64,000 nt of DNA from Phascolarctos cinereus (lineage: Eukaryota > Chordata > Mammalia > Diprotodontia > Phascolarctidae): contig NW_018343987.1 of assembly GCF_002099425.1 (NCBI RefSeq), forward strand, positions 13,765,501 to 13,829,500, given 5' to 3'. The notes beneath the pieces were generated by a model that saw nothing but the letters and a program-made list of their open reading frames with translations, did no database searches and had not been told where the DNA came from. Of the stretch, positions 43,511 through 54,789 are shown piece after piece (positions within the stretch are counted from its first letter, which is position 1; each line of letters starts with the position of its first letter). The position numbers were made by a program, and so were the translations under genes.

Positions 43511-43717
43511 CTCTAGGGCAGAGGTTTTTAACTTGGGGTCTACAAACTTGGTTTTTAAAGATACTTTGATAACGGTATTTCAGTATAATTTGGTTTCTTT
43601 GTAATCTTATTCAATTTATTTTATGTACTTCAAAATATGATTCTGAGGAGGGGGTCTGTAGGTTTCAACATACTCTCAAGAGTCCCCAAAACACTAAAGG
43701 TTAAGAACTCTTGCCCT
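43511..43717. mobile_element. Ancient hAT-like DNA transposon, whole copy
   Basis: Ends CAGAGGTTTTTAACTTGGGG and, inverted, CAAGAGTTCTTAACCTTTAG form imperfect terminal repeats. The interior 'gatactttgataacggtatt' and 'tttggtttctttgtaatctt' matches the split copy in TMPRSS5 intron 1. Family name not certain. Confidence 0.6.
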
Positions 43718-43939
43718 TGGGGCAAGGAAGAGACTACTTCAAGGTCATTTTGTACGCAAAAGTTGCTACTGAGTTGGATTTCAGGAGGCAGCAAGGGAAC
43801 TGTTTTGCCTTGAAACTGAGGGCTAGACTTGAAGCCCCAACAGAAAAGCTCCTGTTTTCCCAGTGATCAAAGGAACAGAGAAACAGCTTTGACCTTGGAC
43901 TAGAGATTGGAAGTGAGGTGAAGTCATAATAAAATGATG

Positions 43940-44475
43940 TCGATGGCTAGCATTTATATAGTGCTGTATGGTGTACAAAGAACTTTATTCCACCTTCAGA
44001 TCTCATACGTTAGGCACTGAGGCCCAGAGAGATTAAATGTCTTGCCCAAGATTGTGCAGGTAATGAAAAGCAGAGTCAGAATTGAACGCAGTTCTTCTAG
44101 GTTTGACTTCAGATCGCTTTCCATGGTGTTGTGCTCTTTGCCAGCCTAGACCACACGGGCTCTCTTGGCAGCCTGTGAGAACCTAGTATTTTATAGACCA
44201 CCTGTCGAAGCCTTCTCATTTTATAGATGAGGAGCTGGGGCCCCCAAAAGCCAGGTGACTTAGTCAAGGTCACACAGCTTGTCCCTGGATGAAAGTCATC
44301 AATCTCTCTCTGTTTTGGCCTGGTCCTCTCCTGTCTCCTTATTTGGGCACTTGCCCTCCTTCCCCCAGTAGACTGTAAGCCCTTTGGGGGCAGGGCAGGG
44401 GTCCTATCCACATCTACATCTCTGCACTTAGTTCAGAGCCTAACACAGAGCGGGCACTTGACACGGCTTTTAAAA
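43940..44475. repeat. MIR fragments (reverse) and L2 tail (forward)
   Basis: 43950-44105 and 44205-44290 are inverted MIR pieces ('tgaggcccagagagattaaa', 'aaggtcacacagcttgtccc'). 44365-44465 is an L2 tail ('gtagactgtaagccctttgg'). Confidence 0.65.
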
Positions 44476-44985
44476 ATGAAAATTAAACGAAGGCCCACCG
44501 TACATGACTGTAAAAAGGCCCTCTAAGGGACCTTTTGTGAGACTGATAAAGCCAGTGACTTCTAATTACCTATTCTGCCTTCAGTCTGTGCCCTGAAGCT
44601 CCTTCACAGGCCGGAATCAGCGTGGTGCATTTTAAGTGGCTTACTGAGAGGTGAGCAGAGGTGTCCCACCAGCAAGGTGCAGAAGGAGAAGACAAAGCCT
44701 TAATACCAAGTAGAAGAGCAGACTGCTGGGCCAGGGGTGAAGCCTGCTGGTTAGGGTCTGTCCTGGGCCTCATTGCATTGTAGAAGGTGACTTTACCTAA
44801 GGAGCAGAGAACCCTGGAGCCTGTGATCTCGTATGGGCCAGGCTGTCATTCTAAGATGTTTGTTTGGGAGCATTTCTGGAGGTGTCTGAGAGTCAGTGTC
44901 CTTGGCTGAATTCCCAGTGCTCAGTTTCCTTTCTTGACCTGAAGGAAGTTTCTTTATCAATGCATCCTTCTTCTAGGGCAGCCTT
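44476..44985. other. Anonymous single-copy-looking DNA
   Basis: No repeat or coding signal recognised. Confidence 0.35.
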
Positions 44986-44989
44986 ATGA

Positions 44990-45125
44990 GACCTCTCGGA
45001 GGAGACAGCCAGACTGAGGCTGATGGTGTGGCAATCTGCCTCACTTAAATCCAACTCATTTGCAAATCAAGACATCATTCTCCTGATGTCATCGGTCCTC
45101 TTTGAGAAAGAAGGATAAATAATAC
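44990..45125 (+). repeat. LINE-related short repeat
   Basis: 'aatctgcctcacttaaatcc' and 'caaatcaagacatcat' match the leader of the LINE at 23.6 and 58 kb. 'gtcatcggtcctctttgaga' resembles the LINE-derived block also at 56650-56690. Confidence 0.6.
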
Positions 45126-45625
45126 GAGAGGAGCCATGGACCGAGGGTTCTTAAGGTATAGGAGCCGAAAGGGAGATATCCAATCAGAGAGTGGTCAAAA
45201 GAGCTGGGTAGGGCATGCTAAGGGATGCTCACTAGACTTATGGTTTGCCTGGCACAGAGACAAGAGGCAGGAAGTGGGATTTGGATTAGAAGTGTGCACA
45301 AAGAAGATCAAAGAATACAAGACACAGGTAAAGATTTCTAGGGTTCTAAAAGTGTTCTAGGGTCAGGCAAAAGATTCAAACATCAGGTGACGTGAGGAGA
45401 GTTGAGTTTCATAGATACCCATGGGAGGGTTCAGCTTAAAAGGTTATAGACTAACATCTTCCAACCAGCAAATGCCTTAAGTATTAGTTGACATTTTGCA
45501 AGGATCAGAACCTATAAATGAAACATCTTTGCGTGTGGGCCATGTACAGTGAAGAGGTAAATGTCTGAAAGTCACCGCTAGAGGGGATGATAATGGTGGA
45601 CACCAAGGGGGATGGGTGGAGAGAG
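45126..45625. other. Anonymous DNA 5' of the LTR
   Basis: No recognisable gene or repeat; a 74-residue frame at 45136 has no family features. Confidence 0.35.
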
Positions 45626-45627
45626 AG

Positions 45628-46189
45628 TGTTAGAATTAGAAGGGCTTAAGTTTCCACAGGTAGAATAATGCAGAGATTTAAAGAACAAAGGTCCCAGGAG
45701 GTGGTACACTGTAGGTGGGCTGGGCTTGACCAATAGGAAGTAAGTGGATTGTTCCAAGAAGACCCCAAAATCAAGATAGGGGTCGAGCCAGCTCAGACCA
45801 GTTAGGGTCAACCTGAGGACACCTGAAAAATGTGAGTGCGCCTGCTTAATGAACTTCATTACTATTATCTGACACACCCCGCATAAAATTAGAGCCTCAT
45901 TAACGAGTCATGGGACGTATGACCAAGGGAGGGGGAACATACTTGAGCATATCAAGGGGAAAAATGTAAGGAAAGGGGTAACCTGGGAAGGGTTGGACCA
46001 ATCCCAGCCTGGGAGGTTTCCCGCCCCAAATTCAACTGCATAAAAGCACACTTTCTCTTGCACTCAGGGCCCACCCCTCCTGAAGAGGGGTGGAGCCCTC
46101 TTCTGGCCAGAAATGTCTAAATCCTCTGGACTTTCTTTATAATAAATTTTCTTGATACTAAATTTTTGGTGTCAAGCCTATGTCTAACA
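45628..46189 (+). mobile_element. Solitary retroviral LTR fossil (approximate ends)
   Basis: About 560 bp. Parts in order: U3 with a CCAAT-type box (about 46000), a TATA-like cataaaag (about 46038), then AATAAA at 46141 followed by a T/G-rich stretch and a ...TAACA end. It begins near TGTTAGAA. No internal retroviral region adjoins it, so it is a solo LTR left by recombination. The flanks (gagag / gagaa) only weakly suggest a target duplication. Age not estimated; lineage-specific insertion is likely. Confidence 0.6.
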
Positions 46190-46499
46190 GAGAATGTGTT
46201 GAGGCCACTGCTGGGGAAGCTGCTGTCCTCATTCACTCCAGCAATCAGGCCATTTGGTAGCTTCCTATTATAACTAATTATTATTGGTAACTAGATGCTA
46301 AAATCAGTTTTTTTCTCACACTTGTGAGCTAGAAGGGTGATGGGAGGGGATAACAGTGGAGTGGTACCAACTCATTACAGCACAAAGGTGCTTTAGGGGT
46401 GGGGGCTGAACGAGCTTGAAGCTAACCCCTCCCTCCAAAAAGAACACAATCCTTACAGCACATCATTTAAATCTGGATGGGACCTTAGGATTCTCAGAA

Positions 46500-46690
46500 G
46501 ATTAAAACATTCTATGGATAAATTTCAGGGGGTCCATGAACTTGGATGGAAAAAATTACATATTTATTTTCACTAATCTCTAAATGTATTTTAGCATTTC
46601 CTTCAATTATGAATGTAGGCAACAAATATAATATGAAGGGGTCCATAGACTTAACCAGATTTCCAAAAAGGTTAAAAAGTCCTGAGTCCA
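46500..46690. mobile_element. Ancient DNA-transposon-like repeat
   Basis: 'cagggggtccatgaacttgg', 'tatttattttcactaatctc', 'gcatttccttcaattatgaa' and 'ggggtccatagacttaacca' form a recognisable old mammalian repeat; the exact family is not recalled. Confidence 0.55.
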
Positions 46691-46754
46691 TTTAGCCCTT
46701 GATTTCACAGAGGAGGAACCCAAGGTCTCAGGGGAAATGACTGGTCCAAGGCCT

Positions 46755-47012
46755 CAGAATAACAATAGCCATCATTTGTATAAAGATTTAAGGTTTGTAA
46801 AATGCTTTGTGAATATTTTCTCATTTTATCCTCACAACAGCACTGGGAGGTAGGTGCTATTATTGTTCCCATTTTACAGATGAAGAGACTGAAGCAAATA
46901 GAGGTTAAGTGACTTGCCCAGAGTCACCAGTGTCTGAGGTAGGATTTGAATTCAGGTCTTCCTGATTCCAGGCCCAGAGCTCTATCTACTGCACCACTTT
47001 GCTGCCTAATTG
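46755..47012 (-). repeat. MIR-type CORE-SINE, reverse
   Basis: 'tcattttatcctcacaacag', 'gatgaagagactgaagcaaa' and 'cagagctctatctactgcac'. Confidence 0.85.
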
Positions 47013-47124
47013 AAAGAAAACTTTCAACTTATGCTGAAATTTATAAAGAGTAGGAGTGGAATGGATCAAAACCCAAATCTCTAGGACTGTTGGAGTTGGA
47101 AGGGACTTAAGAAATTACTTTGGG

Positions 47125-47268
47125 AGGCAGCTGGGTGGCACAATGGATAGAGCACTGGCCCTGGAGTCAGGAGGACCTGAGGTCAAATGTGGCCTCAGAC
47201 ACATAACACTTACTAGCTGTGTGACCCTGGGCAAGTCACTTAACCCCAATTGCCTCACAAAAAAAGAG
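47125..47268 (+). repeat. A-tailed SINE, forward
   Basis: 'ggcagctgggtggcacaatg', 'gagcactggccctggagtca', 'ttaaccccaattgcctcaca', A-run. Confidence 0.9.
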
Positions 47269-47269
47269 A

Positions 47270-48175
47270 TGACTTTGTCCAACCTCTATCATTTTATGGA
47301 GGAAAGAGAGTCCCATATTTAGGATCAGAGCAGGAACCAGAACACAGTGCTGACTCCCACGTTTTGGTTTTTTCATCCAGGGTTATTGAATTTTGCCTCT
47401 CTTTGGGGAAAAGAGGCGGGGCATGTGGGCACTGGCCCTTCTAGAAGAGTAAGGAGGGGCTATTCCTTGGAGCTTCCAGGAACACTCTAACTCTGAGCTC
47501 ATCACCCATTTCTCTCCACTCCTCTCCTCTAATTTTGGGAAAATTTGAGAAAGGGAGGGGGAAAAAAATCAAGGAAAAAAAAAGGTCCATAGAAGCAGTG
47601 AAGCAGAACCATTGTTAGAAAGGGTAAACCCTTCAGCATGGGCTCAGGGGCTATCTACCTTCTCTCACCATGCCTAGCCAGAAAGGCCCCTGTGAATCAT
47701 CTGTGGGGAGGGGGTGCACCTGCCAGCCCACCACTGGCCCCTGTGCTGCTGTTTCCCCAGGCAATGAGAAGCACTTGGAGGGGCTACTGAGGGTCTATTA
47801 CTATGGGCAATAATATGGCTCAGGGCTGGGGTTTTCCTTCCCACTCTAGGATGGGACAAAGCCTTTGCCCTCTCTCTCACTTTGACAGGATTCTTGTGAA
47901 CTACTTTTCCCTTCAGGTCTCTTACAACTTGTCACCAGTTCCACTGGTTCATTGCCCTACTTTAGTCTTCCTTTGAGGAGTCCAAGTGCCATCTATAGAG
48001 ATGCTCTTTATATTTCTGGCCCTAGGGAAAATTTCACTTGTTGGGCAAATTCCACCTGTCTAGGGAAAAGCTTTGTCAGACAGCTGTGGTTCTGCCTTTG
48101 GATTCACTGACAGCCAGTTGAAGATAAGAATGGGCCTCAGGATACATAGTGGGCATCCCCTTACTTCTTTTCCTC
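47270..48175. other. Anonymous DNA
   Basis: No repeat or gene recognised apart from an A-rich run at 47560-47583. Reading frames on either strand lack domains. Confidence 0.35.
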
Positions 48176-48179
48176 AATT

Positions 48180-48960
48180 TTTGCTAATTTGGTTTCCAAC
48201 CCTTGTGGCCCCATCACTCGGCTGAAACTATTCTCTACAAAGTCACCAAGAAACAGTCTCTTAACTGCCAAATCTGATGGGTTTGTCCTCAATTCTCCTC
48301 TTCTCTACCTCTATTGAATTTGACACTTTCCCAACCTGAATATTCTTGTTTTGTCTTGTTTTTGCTTTTTAGTGAGGCAATCAGGATTAAGTGACTTGCC
48401 CAGGGTCACACAGCTAGTAAGTGTTATGTGTCTGAGACCACATTTGAACACAGGTCCTCCTGACTCCAGGGCCAGTGCTCTATCCACTGTGCCACCTTGC
48501 TGCCCTCCTCCTAAATATTTTTTCTGAATTTTTGTGACATTGCTCTTTCCTGGTTTTCCTTCTAACAGTCTGACCTCCCCTCACTTTCCTCCATGAGCTC
48601 ATTCTCTATATCATGCAGTCTTATGGTGAGTGTCATCCAAAGTGTTGTCCTGGATCCTTATCTCCTCTTGCTATATTCTCTTTATGACTTCATCAATTCA
48701 TACAGGTTTAATTATTGTTTTCATGCTGATGACTCACAGGCCTATATATTCAGGTCCAGCCTTCTCCCCAAGCTTCAATTCCATATCACCAACTGCCTCT
48801 TAGACATTTCAACTGGATATCCTGAAGACATCTCAAACTCATTGTGTCCAGAATTCATTATCTTCCCCTTCTTCCCTTTCCCCAAATTCACTCCTCTTCC
48901 AATCTTTCCTATTTTTGTTAAAAGAACTTCTGGTATTGCAGATCTGTAACTTTGGTGTTA
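48180..48960 (+). repeat. L2-type LINE (RT/3' part), forward, split by a SINE
   Basis: 'tcatgctgatgactcacagg', 'caactgcctcttagacattt', 'tcaactggatatcctgaaga' and 'catctcaaactcattgtgtc' follow the L2 RT-3' consensus. The 118-residue frame at 48593 is a remnant of it. Confidence 0.7.
48345..48509 (-). repeat. A-tailed SINE, reverse, nested in L2
   Basis: T-rich tail, 'gtgaggcaatcaggattaag', 'ctctatccactgtgccacct'. The flanks CCTGAATATT and CCTAAATATT are a diverged target duplication. Confidence 0.85.
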
Positions 48961-48989
48961 TCTCAACTCTTCTCTCTCATTCACAAACA

Positions 48990-49212
48990 TTGTTGTTGTT
49001 CAGTTGTTTCAGTCATGTCTGACTCTTTGTAACCCCATTTGGGATTTCCTTGGGAAAGATAATGGAGTGGTTTGCTGTTTTCTTCTCTAGCTCATTTTAT
49101 ATGTGAGGAAACTGAGGCAAATGGGGTGAAATGACTTGCCATACAGGGTCATACGGCTAGTGAGTGCCTCAGGTCAGATTTGAACTTAGGTCTTCCTGAA
49201 TCCAGGATAGGT
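48990..49212 (-). repeat. CAA-tailed CORE-SINE, reverse
   Basis: 'cattgttgttgttcagttgt', 'gactctttgtaaccccattt', 'gatttgaacttaggtcttcc'. Confidence 0.88.
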
Positions 49213-49289
49213 GTTATGCGTGGGCCAAAGCCTCTGCCCTCTCTCTCCCTTTGACAGAGGATCACATACTCTACAGTCCAACTAAATTG

Positions 49290-49655
49290 GACTTCTCTCT
49301 GTCTCTTACACATGGCACTCCACCTTTCTGTGTGCCTTTGCCCTGGACACTCCTTGTGCTTGGAAGGGACTCTCTTTACTTCTGCCAAATGGAATCTCTC
49401 TTTTCCTTTAAGATACAGCAGAACCACCTTCTACATGAAGGCTTTAAGATTCCCCAGCTGCTAGTACCCTTCTTCCCTAAATACCTTGCTTTTAATTAAT
49501 ATTTATTCCCTTTATATTTATTCTGTACATACCTGTGTATGTACTTGTTGTCTCCTCTGATAGAATGTAAGCTCCTTGAGGGCAGGGACTATTTCATTTC
49601 TGTGTTATGTTAATAAGCCTTTATAATGCACAGTGATTGATTGATTGATTGAGAG
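49290..49655 (+). repeat. L2-type 3' end, forward
   Basis: 'gtgtgcctttgccctggaca', 'gaatgtaagctccttgaggg' and the terminal (GATT)n at 49636-49652 are a forward L2 end. Confidence 0.75.
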
Positions 49656-49659
49656 GGGT

Positions 49660-50190
49660 ACTGATCTCAGAAGTGGTAGGGGACCAAAGACGTGTTGCTG
49701 ACTTGATGGTTCTCCAAAGGCCCTGGTGGAGGCTGATGTGTGCCCTTCTCCTCCCCGACATCTTCATTTATCCCTCCCTCCCTGCTCTGCTTCTGAATGA
49801 AGATGGAGCCCAAACCTCTTGGGAGGGGGGAAGAGGTGGAAGAATTCTGTTCTCTTAACAAACCTCAGCTCCTTCTCCTCTGGCTGCCATGGCCTTTGCA
49901 GGCCGTTCATTTATCTCCTTTTGTGTCATGTCCCCTTTCTACTTTTTCACTCTTTCCTTGAGACCTATATCCCTGCCCTTCATGTTTTGGCAGCTGAATT
50001 GTGACTTGCTTAAATATTTTGCAAATTGTTTTAATTATTTAAAACAGGTGTCAGTTCTAATTGTCCCTAGAATTAGGTTTTTTTTGTACAGCCTGCTTAA
50101 TTGTAAGTATAAACGTGCTTAATAGCATTTATTTCCCTGAACTTAAAAATTCCTTGGAGAGGAGCTGCTGTGGGGTGGCTGGGAGGAGCT
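49660..50190. other. Single-copy stretch, AT-rich at its end
   Basis: 49980-50150 is AT-rich with several homeobox-type cores ('gttttaattatttaaaac', 'cttaattg') and no repeat features. It could be a conserved non-coding element; that cannot be tested here. Confidence 0.35.
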
Positions 50191-50194
50191 GAGT

Positions 50195-50255
50195 GAGTGT
50201 GTGTATGTGTGTGTGTGTGTGTGTGTGTTGTGTGTGTGTGTGTGTGTGTGTGGTG
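50195..50255. repeat. (TG)n microsatellite
   Basis: TG run with one internal break (gtgttgtg), followed by single-copy DNA. Confidence 0.95.
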
Positions 50256-50429
50256 GTGAAGGACCAGGAGTGCGGAGTGGAAGGTGCTATGCAGGCCCAT
50301 TACTAGCAGTGGCTTGTATTTGGCCCCTGACTTGCTAAGTAACACTCTTTGAACTTCATTAGCATGTTTACTCCCAAGGGTCATCTCTGTGAATATTGTC
50401 ATTTACTTGACTCTATAAGAAGCTCAGGC

Positions 50430-51075
50430 CAAGTACTGCTCAGAGGAAGAGGCAGAAAGTGGAACATAGTAGAAAGAATGCTAGCCCAGAAGTCAGGAGA
50501 CCCAACTTTGCCAGTGACCTTGGGCAAGTCGCTTAACTTGTCTGACAGTTTTTCCAAATGTAAAAAGAGGATGGAATATTGAGCCAGATGATGTTTGAGG
50601 CCTTGTCTAGCTCTTTGAGTGGACAAATCCTTCCTGCCTTTTCTTCTTCTCCTTACAAGCCTGCATTCTTCTTGGAAAGAGTTCAATATCAACTATCTGA
50701 TTGGCCAAGGAGCTGTTAAATAGCCTTAAACCCAATGTCTCCCATCTCCAAGTTCAATGCTCCATTCTACCAGTTCATCTCTTACAATATCATTAGGCCA
50801 TTTTTGAAGAACACACACACACACACACACACACACATACCCGTCATCTCTGTTTCTTATCAGTTCAATGTAGCATAATGGATAAAGCGCTAGACTTGGA
50901 GTCAGGAAAAACTGAGTTCAAATCTTACTTCAGACATGTATTAACTATGTGACCCTGGGCAAGTAATTTAATCTCTCCTAGCCTCAGTTTCCTAACTCCT
51001 AGGATAGCTGTGAGGATCCAATAGATAAAATAGAAAATACTTTGCTATATAAGAATTAGTATTATCATTCTTATT
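50430..51075 (+). repeat. Two forward MIR-type SINEs and an (AC)n run
   Basis: 50450-50620: 'cagtgaccttgggcaagtcg', 'tttttccaaatgtaaaaaga'. (AC)n at 50811-50837. 50865-51070: 'tagacttggagtcaggaaaa', 'tgtgaccctgggcaagtaat'. Confidence 0.75.
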
Positions 51076-51194
51076 TTAGAAAATGGCTTATCATTTAAAA
51101 GTTAAAATGCTTTTATTAAATTTTTAAAAGTTTTTAATGATAGACTAGGAACTCCTACTCATGATAGATAAAGATGGATAGATAAAGCATTCAT

Positions 51195-51555
51195 TAACAC
51201 TTCCTATGTGCCAGACAGTGTGCTAAGTGCTGGGGATATGAAGAATAAGTAAGTAAGATGGTCCCTGTCTGTAAGGAGCTTACATTCTAATGGAAACATC
51301 ACTTAAAGAGGTATTAGAAGGAGTGGTGGAGGAAGTAGGGGGAATGCAAAGACATAGCATGGCCTAGAGATGGCTGAACAGTGCAGTGAAGGACTGGATC
51401 TGGGTAAGACGAGAAAAGTCTTGTCTACCCAAAGTCCAGTGAGGCTTTAGGAACCGAGTTTGAGCTTCCATGGGGGTGGAGGTGACTGAGTGGAGGTGAC
51501 ATGGTCTGTAGATGGCAGGGAAGTGACAAGTAAAGAAGTAGTAAGCAGCACCTAG
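51195..51555 (-). repeat. L2 3' end, reverse
   Basis: 'cacttcctatgtgccagaca', 'gtgtgctaagtgctggggat', 'gtctgtaaggagcttacatt' and 'gatggcagggaagtgacaag'. Confidence 0.75.
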
Positions 51556-51559
51556 CTGC

Positions 51560-52160
51560 CTTCGATGAATTCAAATGATCTGGCCCAGATGAACTCATTC
51601 TCGGGTCCTGAAAGTATCAGCAGGTGTGATTGCCCAAACACTGTCAGTGAGCTTTGGAAGATCATGAACAATGGGAGAAATAACACAAAATTGGAGGACA
51701 TGTGTTCTTATATCCAAGAAATGAAAAGAACTGGCACATGGCAGACTAGTGACCTTGACTCTGATTCCTGGAAAAAATCTGTAACAGATCATTAAAGAAG
51801 TGGTTGGTTAAAACATCTACTTAGGAAAGCAGTGATCACGAAGAGTTAGAATGGCTTTATCAAGAACAGGTCTTCAAGTATTAGAAGGACCATTGTGCGA
51901 AGGAGGAATTAGATTTGCTCTGTTTGGCTCCAGAGGGGAAAGAACCAGAAGCAATGAATGGAAGTTGCTAAGAGGCCAATTTGGGCTCAGGAAAAGCTTC
52001 CCAACAATTAGTCCTGGAAGGAGAAAGAATGGGCTGACTCAAGAGGTGGGGACTCCTTGTTCGGTGCATTGTAGTTGGGGTTAATTTTCTGGTATGGGTC
52101 CTACAAGATGGTTACTGATGTCCTTTCTAACTTTCCCATTCTGTGATCCTGTGATTCTTT
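51560..52160 (+). repeat. CR1/L3 LINE pieces, forward
   Basis: 'ctgattcctggaaaaaatct', 'gtaacagatcattaaagaag' and 'gatcacgaagagttagaatg' are the RT part. 'ggaattagatttgctctgtt', 'tggctccagaggggaaagaa' and 'cccaacaattagtcctggaa' are the 3' part. The middle is missing. Confidence 0.75.
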
Positions 52161-52164
52161 TATG

Positions 52165-53265
52165 TGACACAAATCATCGTCACTATGAAATAACAGTAAA
52201 AAACTACGTGGAAGTGTATGTGAAACTGTGTCCTAGATCTTTAGGAATAGATCAGATGAACATTAAGAAATACCAAGCCTGATAAGAGCCTCCTTCCCAG
52301 ATTACTTGGCCTCCATCTAACCCAGGACTCTGTCTCTGACAGGGGAATCAGGGGACCTGTTGCAGGAAAGCCTGGTAATTCACCTTATGAGAACGACTCG
52401 CAAACACAGGAGATGTTCCTTAACTTCCCCTAAAAAAAGTCACTCTCTGGTCATAAATTTATGTGAACCTTTGATCCTCGTAGGATTTATATTCTCTGCC
52501 TGTTGTACCTCCCTGAGCCAGATGAGAATCTGTTGTTTTCCTATTAACTTAAACGGTTTTAGATGAATGGTTTGCCTCCCACGCCTAATTCTTGAAAACA
52601 CTAGTATCCTTTAGATGATGGACCCAAAGGAAAAAACAGAGCTGTGTGTTGGGTATAAGTAGGATCATAGTCCTAACTAGGGTACAGTGACAGGGCTTTT
52701 GCCCCATGCCTCCAAATTTGGAAGGTTTGAAAGTATTGGTAGTCCTTTAGTAGAAATAACAGAACTTAGCACTGTTACCAAGAAGGATTAATTAGCTATA
52801 AGTTAGAAATTCTGTCCTGGCCTCCCTGGCTTACTCCTTCCATCTTCCCCCTCTGTCAACACTGTGTCCTCCCCAGTAGTAGCTGCTCAGTGCTTGGGGT
52901 CTCTGCCTATATTGGAATTTTCTGCAGCCCTTAGGCATAAAACTTGCTTGTTAACATGAATGGCTATGACAGATTGTCAATGATGACTTACATATCAAAA
53001 ATGATCTAAAAGACATCGAGGATATTTATGACCCCAAAGGGAGGCATAGTGGCAGTGATAGTGGCTTGTGTACTGTACTGGTGTCCTGAAGACAATCAAA
53101 GAACCAGAGAATGGTCCCTTCAGTGTATTGGGTGTCTCCTTTATGGAAGACTGATGGAAAGATACATCCAAGAATCACAGAGAGTCAGAAAACATGAAGG
53201 GTGATGCCCATTTCCATGTGACTGATGACTCAGGTTTGAAATTGAATAGAATTTCTTTTGAAGAA
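52165..53265. other. Anonymous DNA
   Basis: Nothing recognisable on either strand. Confidence 0.35.
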
Positions 53266-53270
53266 GTGGA

Positions 53271-53409
53271 GAACAGCTAGGCAGCACAGTGAATAGCACA
53301 CTGGCCCCGGAGTCAGGAGGACCTGAGTTCAAATCTGGCCTCAAACACTTACTAGCTGTGTGACCCTGGGCAAGTCACTTAACCCTGATTGCCTCAAAAA
53401 ACAAAAAAG
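53271..53409 (+). repeat. A-tailed SINE, forward
   Basis: 'cagctaggcagcacagtgaa', 'tgtgaccctgggcaagtcac', 'ttaaccctgattgcctcaaa'. Confidence 0.88.
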
Positions 53410-53820
53410 AGGAGAGGAGGGGAGGAAAGGCTGTGTTCATTGTGGTAGCTGGGGAAACAGAGAGCCATAGAGAAGAACATAGTAGATCTTGTCCAGGATG
53501 TGAAGAACAACTCCCTAGGTCTTATTTTTTAAGTCACTGGTTCAGGTCTGCATGGGTAAAGGGAACCATCATGCTGGGAGATGAAGAAATCACAGACCCT
53601 TTGTATCTTTTCTGTTCCTGAAAATTCCTTTTTAAAATATCATTATTCTTCCTGGGTAAGTAAGGAAAACTTACCTGCATCAATGATCATGAAGTCATCC
53701 TATTTCTCAGGTCATTTTGCAGATGAGGATCTTGAGGTCTGGAGAAGAAAATCTACTTGCCCAAGTCACACTGAAAAGCATGGAGCTGGAATTCTAACCC
53801 AGGTCTGATGATCCCAAGTA
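53410..53820. other. Anonymous DNA with MIR scrap
   Basis: 53700-53810 is a weak inverted MIR ('cattttgcagatgaggatct'). Otherwise nothing seen. Confidence 0.4.
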
Positions 53821-54082
53821 CAGTGTTGTTTTTGTTGTCGTGTCATTTCAATCGTGTCCCACTCTTCGTAACCCTATTTGGGGTTTTCTTGGCAAAGATC
53901 CTGCTGTGGCTTCCCATTTCCTTCTTCAGCTCATTTTACAGATGAAGAAACTGAGGCAAATAGAGGTTAAGTGACTTGCCTGGGGTCACACAGCTAATAA
54001 GTGTCTGGTGCTGGATTTGAACTCAGGTCCTCCTGACTCCAGGGCTGGTGCTCTATCCACTGTGCCACCTAGCTGCCCCCCA
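53821..54082 (-). repeat. CAA-tailed CORE-SINE, reverse, full length
   Basis: 'tgttgtttttgttgtcgtgt', 'cttggcaaagatcctgctgt', 'gatgaagaaactgaggcaaa', 'tgtgccacctagctgccccc'. Confidence 0.9.
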
Positions 54083-54089
54083 AGCGTAG

Positions 54090-54565
54090 CACCGTCAAGC
54101 TTTAAGATTCTTTTACTCAATGATATTATTCAGGATAGCTGGAGGATAAAAATCACATGCCAAAGGGCCTCCGGGCATAGTACATGTTTTATTTGGATAG
54201 GGGAGGTGTGGCTACCTGGTGGCTGATTCCTAGTGAGTAGGAAGAAGGCTAACAGAGAAGGTTGTGGCTTTCTCCCTGTAAATACCAGCAGCTCTAATCT
54301 ATGTAAAATTGTGATGCAGGAAAAGTTTGTCCCTCATGCCACTGCCCTCCTCCTCATCTTCTTTCTCCATGTATTTTCTCTTGGTAACAACCCTCTTCCC
54401 ACTCAGGCCAAGAGCCTAATGGTCTCATGGGATGCCCATGCTTCTTTAAATCAAAATTCTCTTTTAAGAAAGGCTTCCTGATTCTTTCTTACCATAATGT
54501 AAATGACTTGAAATAGCTTGAAAGTGAACTCCTACATGGAGGCCTTTCCATATCAACCAGGACCA
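54090..54565. other. Anonymous DNA
   Basis: No repeat or gene recognised. Confidence 0.35.
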
Positions 54566-54568
54566 AGG

Positions 54569-54601
54569 ATAGGTTAGGTTAGGTTAGGTTAGGTTAGGTT
54601 A
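54569..54601. repeat. (TTAGG)6 pentanucleotide repeat
   Basis: Six perfect copies of ataggtt/aggtt phase 'ttagg'. The unit equals the insect telomere repeat, but a short isolated run in a mammal is an ordinary microsatellite. Confidence 0.95.
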
Positions 54602-54630
54602 AAGAAATGAAAGAGTAAAGGTGGAATTTC

Positions 54631-54782
54631 AAGAATCAGCCCGAGGGCCAGCTAGGTGGTAGATAGAGCACGGCCCTGAAGTCAGGAGGACCTGAGTTCA
54701 AATCTGGCCTCAAACACTTACTAGCTGTGTGACCCTGGGCAAGTCACTTAACCCCAATTGCCTAAAAAAAAAAAAGAATCAG
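54631..54782 (+). repeat. A-tailed SINE with target duplication
   Basis: SINE at 54640-54773, ending in an A-run. AAGAATCAG precedes and follows it. Confidence 0.9.
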
Positions 54783-54789
54783 ACTGAGG

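Noticed and set aside
53821-54226. Frames with SGPPDSRAGALSTVPPSCPP-like peptides at several sites
   Set aside because: They are translations of the SINE head and recur wherever that SINE occurs.
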